Source of the DNA: Cryptomeria japonica
Lineage: Eukaryota; Streptophyta; Pinopsida; Cupressales; Cupressaceae
NCBI RefSeq assembly: GCF_030272615.1
Contig: NC_081409.1
Coordinates: 875,819,594 to 875,883,593, forward strand
Reading direction: 5' to 3'
Length of the DNA: 64,000 bases
Shown here in pieces: positions 56,133 through 64,000 of the stretch; within the stretch, counting starts at the first letter, position 1, and the number at the start of each line of letters is the position of its first letter. A program made the translations under genes and the position numbers. The notes beneath the pieces were generated by a model. That model saw only the letters and a program-made list of their open reading frames with translations. It did not search any database and was not told where the DNA came from.

Positions 56133-56324
56133 AATGTAATTTGGTTTTAGGTTGTCAGTCTCTCGCTGGCCCTGAGTTGTTCTTTTCTTTGGCTGTTGTT
56201 CTTTTGCAGCCTTTCTCTCTTTGTTTTGTTTTATCTAGTTTCTCTATTTCTTATCTCTTCGTTATGTAAGAGGGTTTCAGGTCCCTTAAAACCTGATTTT
56301 CCTTAATAAAAAACATTCAAGACC
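56133..56324 (+). terminator. LINE 3' tail and right target-site duplication
   Basis: A T/C-rich untranslated stretch ends ATGTAAGAGGGTTTCAGG, then CTTAAAACCTG, an AATAAA signal at 56,305-56,310 and a very short A-run. AACATTCAAGACC at 56,312-56,324 repeats 45,073-45,085 and ends the LINE. Confidence 0.75.
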
Positions 56325-56605
56325 AATTAAGGACTATATGAATGGTTGGTGATGCCTTTTGGATTGACTAATGAACCAAGTACTTTCATGAGATTGATGA
56401 CCAAGGTATTGAGGAAGTTCTTGGGTAAATTTTCTATTGTATATTTGGATATTTTTATTTTCAATAAGAGCAAGGAAGAACATTTGTTGCATTTGAAACA
56501 ACTTTTGTAAAGGTTGAGAGAAGAGAAGTTGATAAACATAAAGAAGTGCAGTTTCATGAAGGAAGAATTAGTCTATTTGGGATTTGTGATATCTGCAAAT
56601 GGATT
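56325..56605 (+). pseudogene. Gypsy RT, continuation after the LINE
   Basis: The Gypsy RT continues with [19 protein letters not shown] and [18 protein letters not shown]. The catalytic YLDD has become YLDI at about 56,440-56,451. Next come [31 protein letters not shown] and the solo LTR. The loss of the second Asp and a stop near 56,509 show decay. Confidence 0.85.
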
Positions 56606-57912
56606 TGTATGTTAGGAAATAGGAGATCATCACAAGAGAGATATAAACACAATCAACAATCACAAATGCATTCATTGTAATGAATCTATCCTAAGACACA
56701 TTCAATAGAGACATGAAAACAAAGCATACAAAACTAGAAAATTATGCAAATCGGATGACGATTTGAATGCTCCTTCCATGCGGCTCCATTGTTCTTCTTT
56801 CCTCTCCAAATAGTTGTGGATCTCACCTACAAGTGCACACACAATTGAAAGCAAGTAGACAGGATTCTTGACCAAGAGTACTAGAAGCTTAGATTCGATA
56901 GTCTGATTAAGGATTATTAATTAAGGGGTTTGATTGAAGAAATTCATCCAATTTATAGAAGAATTGGAGAGATGACAAGATTAGCATGATTCAATTTAAA
57001 TGGAAATTGCAAATCAATTATGTCAATTATGACAAATTATGACAAATTATGCACTTTCTATGCAAAATTTGTTGATTGATAATTCATGACAATTTATGAC
57101 AAATTTCTATGTCAAGAATTGATTGATTGTCAATTATGACAAATTATGACAAATTGACATGTCATTTCCATGAATTTAGGAGAGAAATAGGAGGATTTGA
57201 AATTAAGAATTAAGAAATTAGAAAAATTAGAAAATAGGAGGAATTAGGAAAATTAGGAATTAATAAATGATGAAAATTAGAAAATTGAAATTGATGAAAA
57301 TTAGGAATTAGGTAAATTAATTAATAATTTGTCATTTATTAATTAATTCACAAAGAGGAATAATTAGCCAATTAAATGAACATTTAATTGCAATGAGAAG
57401 ACTTAGGATAAATAAGTAATTTATTAATCCTAAAGGAAGAAAATGATAAGCAAGGTTAAATGATGAAATCACGAAACCCTAAAGAGATGAATTAGCAATG
57501 CAAGAACGACAATTAGGTCTTGACAAAGGATAGTTGATATCGATTCGATCATGATTTTGAATTGATAAATGACCAGTGTTGATAAATGATTTGATTGAGA
57601 TTGGTTGACAAAAATTAATGACAAATTGACCAAATTGACATGATTGGAAAGGACAAGGATCGATGACGAATCGATCGCAATATGACAAGATTGACAAGGA
57701 CAAAGATCGACCAAAATCATGACTGAAGGTTGTTGTCGACAAGACCAAATTCGAAGGTGAGATGATAGAAGAATGACTCGATGCTTGCAAATGATAAAAA
57801 CCAAGTGCGTGACATAGGAGAAATGTTAATGCGACGCAAAAACCTAAAATGAGGCAATGCGCAAATGTTAAAGTATGACCCTGCAAGCGTTGACCATTTT
57901 TAGGTGTCTACA
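56606..57912 (-). repeat. Solo LTR, antisense, TSD GGATT
   Basis: A 1,307-bp LTR with TG/CA ends (plus strand TGTATGTTAGG to GGTGTCTACA) is flanked by GGATT at 56,601-56,605 and 57,913-57,917. On the minus strand it starts TGTAGACACCTAAAA and has a TATA box (CTATAAATTGG) near 56,955. The Gypsy frame resumes exactly after the duplication (MDPEKVSAIV). No internal region is present, so it arose by recombination between two LTRs. Confidence 0.92.
57010..57340. repeat. Microsatellite-like AT repeats in the solo LTR
   Basis: Two clusters of ATTATGACAAATT words lie at 57,013-57,055 and 57,128-57,160. They are followed by an array of GAATTAGGAAAATTAG words at about 57,190-57,320. No coding potential. 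Confidence 0.65.
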
Positions 57913-57917
57913 GGATT

Positions 57918-59926
57918 GAACATGGATCCTGAGAAAGTAAGTGCAATTGTTGAATGACCTACACCAGAGAGAATTAGAGAGGTCAGACCATTTCATGCAT
58001 TGGCTAGTTTCTACCAAAAGTTTATTAGAAATTTTAGTTTAGTTTGTAGCCCTATGACAGAAGTAATGAGAGGAGATAGGAAGGACTTCAAGTGGAGAAC
58101 CGGAGCAAATAGAAGCTTTGAATTGTTGAAGTGAAAGATGACAGAGTAGCCTGTGTTGGCTTTATTGGAATTTATAAAAGTATTTCAAGTGGACTGTGAT
58201 GCAAGTGGGAATGCAAGTAGAGTAGTGTGATGCAAGTGGGAATGCAAGGAAGACTGGTAGCTTATTTTAGTGAGAATTTGAATGATGCGAGGAAGATATA
58301 TTATGTGTATGATCAGGATTTTTATTCCATAATTCAAGCATTGAAGAAGTGGAGACATTATTTGTTGCCTAAGGAGTTTATGTTGTATATTGATTATCAA
58401 GCTTAGCAATATTTGAACAGTCAAAGTAAGTTTAATCAGAGACATATGAGATGGGTAGAGTTCTTGTTGAGTTATACCTTTTGTTTGAAGCATAGGAGTG
58501 GAAAGTCAAATAAAGTTGTTGATGCCTTGAGTAGAAGGAGGAACTTGTTGATAGAGATGAAAGTAGAGGTATTAGGTTTTGAGGAATTGAAGAACTTGTA
58601 TGAGGATGACCCAGATTTTGCAGAACCTTGGAAAGCTTGTAAGGAACCATTTTTGGTGGACAAAAGTAAGTGGTTGGATTATTTCATTCAAGATGAGATG
58701 TTGTTCAGAGGACTTCGGTTGTGTATATCAAGGAGTTATATGAGAGAGAATCTAATAAAGGAGAAGCACAGTGGAGGATTAGTCGGACACTTTGGTGTTA
58801 ATAAGACAACGGCATTGATTAATGAGAATTAGTTTTGGTCTCATATTCATAAGGATGTCAGGAAATTTGTGCAGAGCTATAGAATTTGTTAACTTGCAAA
58901 AGGTAGCAGTCAAAATATTGGATTGTAAAAGCCTTTGATAGTCCCAGAAAGACCTTGAGAGGACATAAGCATGGATTTTATACTTGAATTGCCTAAGACA
59001 CTGAGAGGAAATCATTATATATTTGTAGTGGTGGATAGATTCTCAAATATGACACATTTCATAGCCTTTAAGAAGACAACAAAAGTAGTGCATGTTGTTG
59101 ACCTATTTTTCAGGGAAGTGGTGAGATTACATGGATTACCTAAGAGCATAGTTTTAGACAGAGACACTGAGTTTATTAGATGATACTTTGGAAGAAGATG
59201 AAGACAGATTTGAAGTTCAGTTCTACTTTTCACCCACAAACTAATGGATAAATAGAAGTAGTGAATAGGAGTTTGGGAAATTTGTGGAGGTGCTTAGTTA
59301 GAGATAAAACCAGAAGTTGGGACTTGATTCTTGCATAATAATAATTTGCCTACAATAATTAAATGAACAAGAGTACCAAAAGAACACCTTTTGAGATTGT
59401 TACCGGGGCACACCCTAGAGATATATCCGAATTGAGAGACATCAGTAATGAAAATAAGAGTGCAAAAGTAGAAGAATTTGCAGAGTATATGAAAACACTA
59501 CATACTCAGGTCAAGAAACATTTAGAGGACATGAACAATAAATATAAGGAGAAAGAAGATGAGAAGAGGAGGCATAAATAATTTGAAGTAGGTGATGAAT
59601 TGATGGTGTATCTTAAAAAAAGAGATATTTCCAGTTGGAACTTATAACAAGTTAAAGATGAGGAAGTTTGGACCTTGTAAGATCTTGAAGAAATTTAGTT
59701 TTGGAAATGTATATGAAGTGGAGTTACCTAATACTTTGGAAATTTCACCTATATTCAACATTGCAAATCTACATCAGTATCATGAGACAAAATTTAGTGA
59801 GGCAAATGTAGTAGATTTGGAGAAGAAGATACCTCAGAAGGAACCAGATTCGATTGAAGACATTTTGGACAATAGGATTGAGCGTAGTACCCAGAGCAAC
59901 TAGTACAGAGAGTATCTTATGAAGTT
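57918..59926 (+). pseudogene. Gypsy RNase H, integrase and chromodomain-like end
   Basis: The frame resumes MDPEKVSAIVE and covers VRPFHALASFYQKFIRNFS and FQVDCDASGN (RNase H), then a stop-rich stretch. From 58,413 a cleaner frame shows RHMRWVEFLLSYTFCLKHR, VVDALSRRRN and a zinc domain (EKHSGGLVGHFG). The integrase core reads [24 protein letters not shown] near 59,150 and a degenerate HPQTNG-E region near 59,250. The C-terminal part reads RKFGPCKILKKFSFGNVYEV, LEISPIFNIANLHQY and IEDILDNRIERST. The last codons resemble a chromodomain entering the 3' LTR (REYLMKFG). Numerous stops and shifts show a long-dead copy. Confidence 0.82.
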
Positions 59927-60538
59927 TGGGTCTTTTCCCGGCAATCCATCACTTTCAAAATCCAAGACAGTTTTTTGACTTAGCACACCAAAACTGCTTA
60001 GACCTATTTTGTTATTGGCAAATCTTGTGGATTATTTTTCGTAGCTTGTGGACCTTTGTTTCCAATGTTCCTTAGTGTGTGGCCAACCTTTCCTTAGGTC
60101 TGCACATCATTTTATGGTTTTTTTTTAAGGGATCTCTTTGGCAGAGGTCGACCTTGTAGTTTTACATGTTTCATTCTATTCATCGACATTTGTTCCATCA
60201 TGGGCCAACATAGATCATTCTTGATCATATAAATCAATAATTTATAATTAGAATTCAATTGTTAGAACATAGAAGAATAATCCTGAGGTTAGGAGGTCCA
60301 AAGATGGCTCGCATTCTTACTTGAGCCTGAATGTTGCATAACATGTATGTTTTGTACTCAGGCCTATGAGCTGAGTTTTATGAGCCTACATGTTGTCAAC
60401 AGTTTGTAATTAATTTTCATAAAATAATATAGTTTGATTCTACATGGCCTCCATCACATTGAGTTGTTTTTGTTGTGTGACTCTTGTTGCACAGTCCAGA
60501 CTGTTCTCTTTGAAGAATTTCCCGTCGTGACTGCACCA
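59927..60538 (+). repeat. 3' LTR of the old Gypsy element
   Basis: It begins near TGGGTCTTTTCCCGGC and ends CGTGACTGCACCA, aligning with 41,192-41,810 over its length at visibly lower identity than other LTR pairs here. The following bases ATGAA have no matching duplication on the left side. Confidence 0.8.
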
Positions 60539-61010
60539 ATGAATTTTGTCATTCCTAGAATTAACAAAATGCTTGTCAAATAACATTGAGGGTTTCATAA
60601 ATTCCAAAGAACCATGGCAAGAGAAGTGACAATCAATTACAGAATTATAGCTCGATCAACTAGAATAAATGACAAGCAAAAATAGGTTTGAAGATTGCTT
60701 TTAGTATGAAAAAGTTTCCATAATATTACCGTTAATCATACTTTATGCAGATTGAAAACAATACTATAAGTTCTATGTTTGATAAGAAACTCTGATTATT
60801 GCATCATCATTTTGAACAAAAAAATACTATTCACTTCATTACTATATTATTCTAAAACAAAACTATATTCTCAAGTTAATAATATATTGTTATCATTTCT
60901 CATAGGAGCAGATCAATAGAATGACCACTCCATGAAGATACAGAAGTGTTTTATTTCAGAACATGGTAACTTCCAGAAAAGTAATGACATCAATGAAAAA
61001 CGTGTCAACA
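60539..61010 (-). repeat. 3' LTR (probable) of a minus-strand Copia
   Basis: On the minus strand the LTR starts at 61,010 with TGTTGACACG, directly after the purine tract AAAGGGGGAGGT. It continues without coding potential to the end of the Gypsy LTR at 60,538, which may truncate it. The right end is firm, the left is not. Confidence 0.5.
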
Positions 61011-61348
61011 ACCTCCCCCTTTGGCATTGAAGTCAAAACCAAAACTTCAAACTCTGCAACATCATTGAATCAACTTATGCTTATATTGGAATGTCTGAAG
61101 GCAAACCCCAAGAAACATCTACTAAGACCAACCAAACAAACACAAATCCACAAGAAGCATCTAATCAAAACATGAAGTATCCCTACATCCACAAGCATTT
61201 GAAAAACAAATATACCTTTCTCTCCCTTTGACATTAATGACAAAGGACCTAGGGATAATAAAGTTTGACAAGACAATGATCCCCCTAAGCATAGGCTTAC
61301 TCTTGAATAGAGTTAGAGAGAAGATAATACCTCGAGATTCCATCTGTG
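61011..61348 (-). other. Copia PPT region, internal deletion junction
   Basis: The polypurine tract (minus strand CCAAAGGGGGAGGT) adjoins the LTR at 61,011-61,024. Two more such runs lie near 61,220 and 61,280. The protease/pre-integrase coding begins right after at 61,349, so integrase, RT and RNase H have been deleted. Confidence 0.6.
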
Positions 61349-61834
61349 TCAAAGCCAACCTTTACCTATTTGTCCAAACAAATAGTGTGCATCTTGTTGC
61401 TCTCTCAAATTATAGACATTATCTTCTATTATTGTCCCTTCTGCAACCAACCTACTTGAATCAACCTTTTTTATTTCACACTTGTGAGCATTAAAGTTCA
61501 TAATATATCCATTATCACATAATTGGTTGACACTTAGCAAATTATACTTCAGGTTCTCTACATACCAAACATTACAAGCTTTGAAAGTATCACTAATACT
61601 TACATAACCTTTACCTTGAATTTGTATTGATGATTTATCACCAAACTTTACTACACCACCATTCCAATTAGTAAAGGTAATAAACTTACTCTTATCACCT
61701 GACATGTGATTCAAGCAACCACTATTGGTGTAGTCACAGTTAGGAGGGACCTCAATGAGATCTATCTGGACCTTGCAGCAAGAGTAAACACAATGAAAGC
61801 AAGACAAGATGATGGAGGCAATGCAAAACTGCAC
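61349..61834 (-). pseudogene. Copia protease and GAG-pre-integrase region
   Basis: The minus-strand frame has SGCLNHMSGDKSKFI, the region after the Copia protease Asp, then GVVKFGDKSSIQIQGKGYV and VWYVENLKYNLLSVNQLCD (the GAG-pre-integrase block), with IMNFNAHKCEIKK and VYNLREQQDAHYLF at the end. The usual LDSGC protease start appears as TNSGC, so the catalytic Asp is changed to Asn. The upstream part of the frame does not match protease and may be unrelated. Integrase does not follow. This domain would process the polyprotein; here it is a remnant. Confidence 0.8.
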
Positions 61835-62836
61835 GAATTAGATCATGAAAACTGATTACAAACAACCGGTAACATCCGAGTTAAAATATTTAGCTCACTG
61901 GCCTACTACATACATTCTTAATTATAGAATCGGCCAACTCCGAACCTCCAAATCTTAAGATTTATCCTCTATATTCTCTATGGTGGATTATGATGCTTAA
62001 TTACATTGATTTATATGATCTAGAGGGATCTGAGTGGATCAAGAAGAATCAAACAATGATGAACATGATGAAACATGCAAAACCATCAAGTCAGCCTCCG
62101 CCAAAGAGAATCCTCTAGAAAATCCAAAGGATGAAGTGTGAATCAAAGGGAAGGTCGGCCACATGCCAAGGAACATTGGAATCAATGAACTGAGGCTCCA
62201 CAAGCTACAAAAAGGGTCCACAAGCAAAATCTAGCTCAGGAATAAGGAAAATGATCCAAATATTCTATGGCTTAAGAATAAGGAAGATAATCATGTTCAC
62301 AAGCAAAATCCAGCTCCGCAAGATCCGATGAGCAAATGCAAGAAAATGCAGAAAGAAATGCTAAAACTACAAAACAGGAACACATTGAAAATAAATTTTT
62401 TTGGTTGATGCAAGATTTCCAAGAACCATGAATGGTCCTATATTATCTATGATCCAAAGATTTTGTTTATTCACATGAAGAGAAAATTGTGTAATAATGG
62501 AATTTTCTGACTTCTTGTCTTGTTTCTTTTTTCATACTTTCTTTGTTTTTATCTTGAAGAATCTATTCTCAGTCCTTTTCTTTTCTACAAAACCCAAATA
62601 ACAATTCCTTGCAATATGACCATTATTCTAACAATTAAAATAGATTATATCAAAATCATTCAAGGAATCAAAGAATTTCAACTAATAAAATTAATATCCC
62701 TTTGTGGCACAACTCTGCAATTAACATCTTTATGACCAAAATAGTTGCAAAGATTATGATAGCCATGAAAAGAATAATACTTTTTTTTTGTCAATATTTT
62801 AGTAGGAAAATTCCATGGTGAATTCCTTTGTTGTCT
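61835..62836 (-). other. Degenerate Copia internal region
   Basis: Mostly stop-filled. Around 62,380-62,830 the minus strand shows traces of a Gag zinc-knuckle segment (C.NYFGHKDVNC-like) and FSLHVNKQNLWIIDN, which resembles the start of a Copia protease. Between 61,835 and 62,390 there is sequence that matches nothing I recognise, so another small insertion is possible. Confidence 0.4.
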
Positions 62837-63300
62837 CTAAATTCTAATATATTTGTTTCCTTTATCTTTGTCATCTAAACTTTGACCTTGTTCAAAACCT
62901 GAACCGGATGTATTCTCATCTAACATGTTAGAAATTTTAACTAACTTTTCTTTTCTATTTGACTCATTTTTATATTGTTCTAAATCAAGTTGTAAAGCTA
63001 CCAATTTATCTTCTAAAACCATACATTCTTCCGATTTAGACAGAAATTTCAAATATATTACCTCTTCTCTTTTCTTACTTTCTTCAATTTCATTTTTTAA
63101 CTTGATGACCATCTCATTTCCTTCTTCAAGTTCTTTGTTTAGGACTTCAACTTCTTTCAATGTTGAAACCTTGTGCTGAGATTTCTCCTTCTTCAATTTG
63201 TTGATTTCTTCAAGGGTGCATAGTAGTTCTCCTTTGAAATCTATTTCACCTTCTTCGATTTCATCTTCATCACTCTAATTTGGTGAACCAATTGCCATAA
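62837..63300 (-). pseudogene. Copia Gag C-terminal coiled-coil segment
   Basis: The minus strand reads EGEIDFKGELLCTLEEINKL, then a frame from 63,196 with MKKEKSQHKVSTLKEVEVLN, EEVIYLKFLSKSEECMVLED and LVKISNMLDENTSGSGFEQG. This glutamate/lysine-rich coiled coil preceding the zinc knuckle is typical of the Gag of plant Copia elements with long coiled-coil linkers. The upstream capsid part is missing or disrupted by the TRIM-like element at 63,457. Gag would build the particle. Confidence 0.7.
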
Positions 63301-63456
63301 ACAATACTTCACCATTAGATTCATTACTGTCCTATGAATTTGAACTTTATTAATTTACACACAAACTCTCCTTTTTCTTCAAAAAGTTTCATTGTATGTA
63401 GAAAGGTTTGCCTTTATTCTTCTTCTTGAAATATTCCTCATTATCTTGGTCATATT

Positions 63457-63591
63457 TGTTGAGACATGGACTAGCTAGGACTCGAACCTAGGACCTTCCA
63501 TATGTTGTTGGAGTGCTCTACCACTTAGCTACTAGCCCCTCTTGGAACAATCCATCGTTAGTCCGGGTGTGGCTTATTTCAAACACCAACA
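63457..63591 (-). repeat. TRIM-like LTR, left copy (3')
   Basis: Plus strand TGTTGAGACATGG to AACACCAACA, 135 bp. It contains the tRNA-like segment 63,468-63,538 and differs from the right copy at a handful of positions. Confidence 0.75.
63468..63538 (-). other. tRNA-like sequence with A and B boxes (left)
   Basis: The minus strand reads GGGCTAGTAGCTAAGTGGTAGAGC (in two parts: acceptor GGGCTAG, then a D-arm/A box) and CTAGGTTCGAGTCCTAG (T-arm/B box GGTTCGAGTCC). The 3' strand CTAGTCC pairs with the acceptor. The anticodon arm pairs poorly, so it is not a functional tRNA. Confidence 0.75.
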
Positions 63592-63642
63592 CCCCCCCTT
63601 AAGCCACACCTCTCATGTGCTTGGGGCTCCTAGCCTGGACCT

Positions 63643-63655
63643 GGACCTGATACCA
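63643..63655 (-). other. Primer binding site of the TRIM-like element
   Basis: The minus strand TGGTATCAGGTCC begins on the base after the right repeat. The first nine bases equal the initiator-tRNA primer site. Confidence 0.7.
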
Positions 63656-63790
63656 TGTTGAAACATGGACCAGCTAGGACTCAAACCTAGGACCTTCCAT
63701 ATGTTGTTGGAGTGCTCTACCACTGAGCTACTAGCCCCTCTTGGACCAGTCCATCATCAGTCCGGGTGTGGCTTATTTCCAACACCAACA
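63656..63790 (-). repeat. TRIM-like LTR, right copy (5')
   Basis: Plus strand TGTTGAAACATGG to AACACCAACA, 135 bp. It contains the tRNA-like segment 63,667-63,737, with a perfect D-stem (GCTC/GAGC). Confidence 0.75.
63667..63737 (-). other. tRNA-like sequence with A and B boxes (right)
   Basis: Acceptor GGGCTAG pairs with CTGGTCC over seven positions including two G-U pairs. The D-stem GCTC/GAGC encloses AGTGGTA. The variable part AGGTC precedes the T-arm CTAGG/CCTAG. The anticodon arm, between CTCCA and ATGGA, does not form a standard five-pair stem. The B box here is GGTTTGAGTCC. It is Pol III promoter-like; identity of the parent tRNA is unresolved. Confidence 0.75.
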
Positions 63791-64000
63791 GTGTTAAGGA
63801 ATTTGGATCAAAGATAGAGAAACAATAGTCTAATATTATATATAAAAGAGTAGAATTTTGATGAGATTACTGATATGAATATATTCTATCAATTAATCTT
63901 TTGTATTATCGACTACTTACTGGGTCATGAAATTTCCATTGTAATTGATATCGATAGCCAACAAGTATCGAAGACGAAGTATATGTATGAATTTGAAAAG
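63791..64000. other. Non-coding end of window
   Basis: AT-rich flank without a recognisable frame or repeat. It does not continue the Copia gag seen left of the TRIM-like element. Confidence 0.4.

Larger units (their letters stand above)
45086..56311 (+). mobile_element. L1-type LINE with extra third ORF, hosting a Copia fragment
   Basis: The 11.2-kb insertion is bounded by the 13-bp duplication AACATTCAAGACC. It has a short 5' leader, ORF1 with a DUF4283-like domain and a zinc knuckle, and ORF2 with AP-endonuclease, RT, zf-RVT and an RNase H domain. A third ORF (54,504-56,132) lies before the 3' tail. The tail ends CCTTAATAAAAA, a short A-run with an AATAAA signal. A Copia element interrupts the endonuclease at about 47,126-50,444. 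Apart from that insert the LINE is about 7.9 kb, long for plant L1 copies, because of the third ORF. Many stops show it is dead. Confidence 0.9.
41192..60538 (+). mobile_element. Old Gypsy element (plus strand), expanded by three nested insertions
   Basis: An LTR pair (about 41,192-41,810 and 59,927-60,538) brackets gag, protease, RT, RNase H and integrase remains in Gypsy order. The coding parts are cut by a solo LTR (42,636-44,003), a LINE (45,086-56,311) and another solo LTR (56,606-57,912). Without these it would be about 5.4 kb, so part of gag including its zinc knuckle is also deleted. The 5' LTR start is approximate and no target-site duplication could be confirmed. The end of the pol frame reads a chromodomain-like segment into the 3' LTR. 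Decay is heavy. Confidence 0.85.
63457..63790 (-). mobile_element. TRIM-like miniature LTR element with tRNA-like LTRs
   Basis: Two 135-bp repeats (63,457-63,591 and 63,656-63,790) with TGTTG/CAACA ends flank only 64 bp of internal sequence. On the minus strand the right repeat is followed at once by a PBS (TGGTATCAG, initiator-tRNA type), and the left repeat is preceded by the purine tract TTAAGGGGGGG. That is the full set of LTR-retrotransposon signals in 334 bp, as in TRIMs. Each repeat carries a 71-nt tRNA-like sequence. Flanking bases (ATATT and GTGTT) do not form a perfect duplication. No coding capacity exists; movement would need outside enzymes. Confidence 0.7.

Noticed and set aside
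63468-63737. Two genuine tRNA genes
   Set aside because: The anticodon arm does not pair properly, and both copies sit at the same place inside repeated LTR-like units with PBS and PPT.
63457-63790. Tandem tRNA-derived SINEs
   Set aside because: No A-tail or SINE body; the two repeats have TG/CA ends and flank PBS and PPT signals. Kept as an alternative because the target duplication is imperfect.
1-64000. CRISPR arrays, rRNA genes or bacterial mobile elements
   Set aside because: No regularly spaced identical repeats with unique spacers and no rRNA words were seen; the sequence is plant nuclear.

Overview
The window is eukaryotic, AT-rich plant DNA that is almost entirely made of nested, decayed transposable elements. 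I infer a gymnosperm, probably a conifer. The reasons are the very high LTR-retrotransposon load, several layers of nesting, a decayed PPR-repeat gene copy of the lineage-expanded kind, and plant L1, Copia, chromovirus, Tat-like and CACTA families. No bacterial-style operons, rRNA genes or CRISPR arrays were seen, and no intact host gene could be established. Species assignment is inference.

Layout. 1-2.0 kb: an LTR fragment and a minus-strand CACTA (En/Spm) transposase remnant. 3.5-4.2 kb: a frameshifted PPR pseudogene. 4.2-6.8 kb: the 3' part of a minus-strand LTR element with a long open frame of unknown function, then another LTR piece. 6.8-15.6 kb: AT-rich non-coding DNA with diverged direct repeats and a minisatellite. 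15,663-23,699: a complete non-autonomous LTR retrotransposon (minus strand, TSD CTAGT, 1,190-bp LTRs) with a coiled-coil Gag bearing five CCHC knuckles and a long second ORF, but no reverse transcriptase or integrase. 24,951-41,073: a chromovirus-type Gypsy (minus strand, TSD AGTTT) into whose gag a Tat-like Gypsy (30,444-38,819, plus strand, TSD CCTTA) is inserted. The inner element encodes a Gag-like/protease/G-patch protein but no RT. About 41.2-60.5 kb: an older plus-strand Gypsy broken by two solo LTRs and by an 11.2-kb L1 LINE with a 13-bp TSD. The LINE itself contains a 5'-truncated Copia element. 60.5-63.3 kb: an internally deleted minus-strand Copia. 63,457-63,790: a 334-bp miniature LTR element (TRIM-like) whose LTRs contain a tRNA-like sequence.

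The most unusual items are (1) the TRIM-like element with tRNA-like, Pol III-type sequence in both LTRs; (2) the non-autonomous LTR element with a five-knuckle Gag and an unknown ORF of about 1,000 codons; (3) an L1 LINE with a third ORF of 543 codons downstream of its RNase H; and (4) a recurring theme of long cargo ORFs of unknown function in three different elements. Most premature stops are explained by C-to-T changes (CAG to TAG, TGG to TAG/TGA, CGA to TGA), which fits methylation-driven decay of silenced elements. All assignments come from reading the sequence and recalled family motifs; no database search was made.
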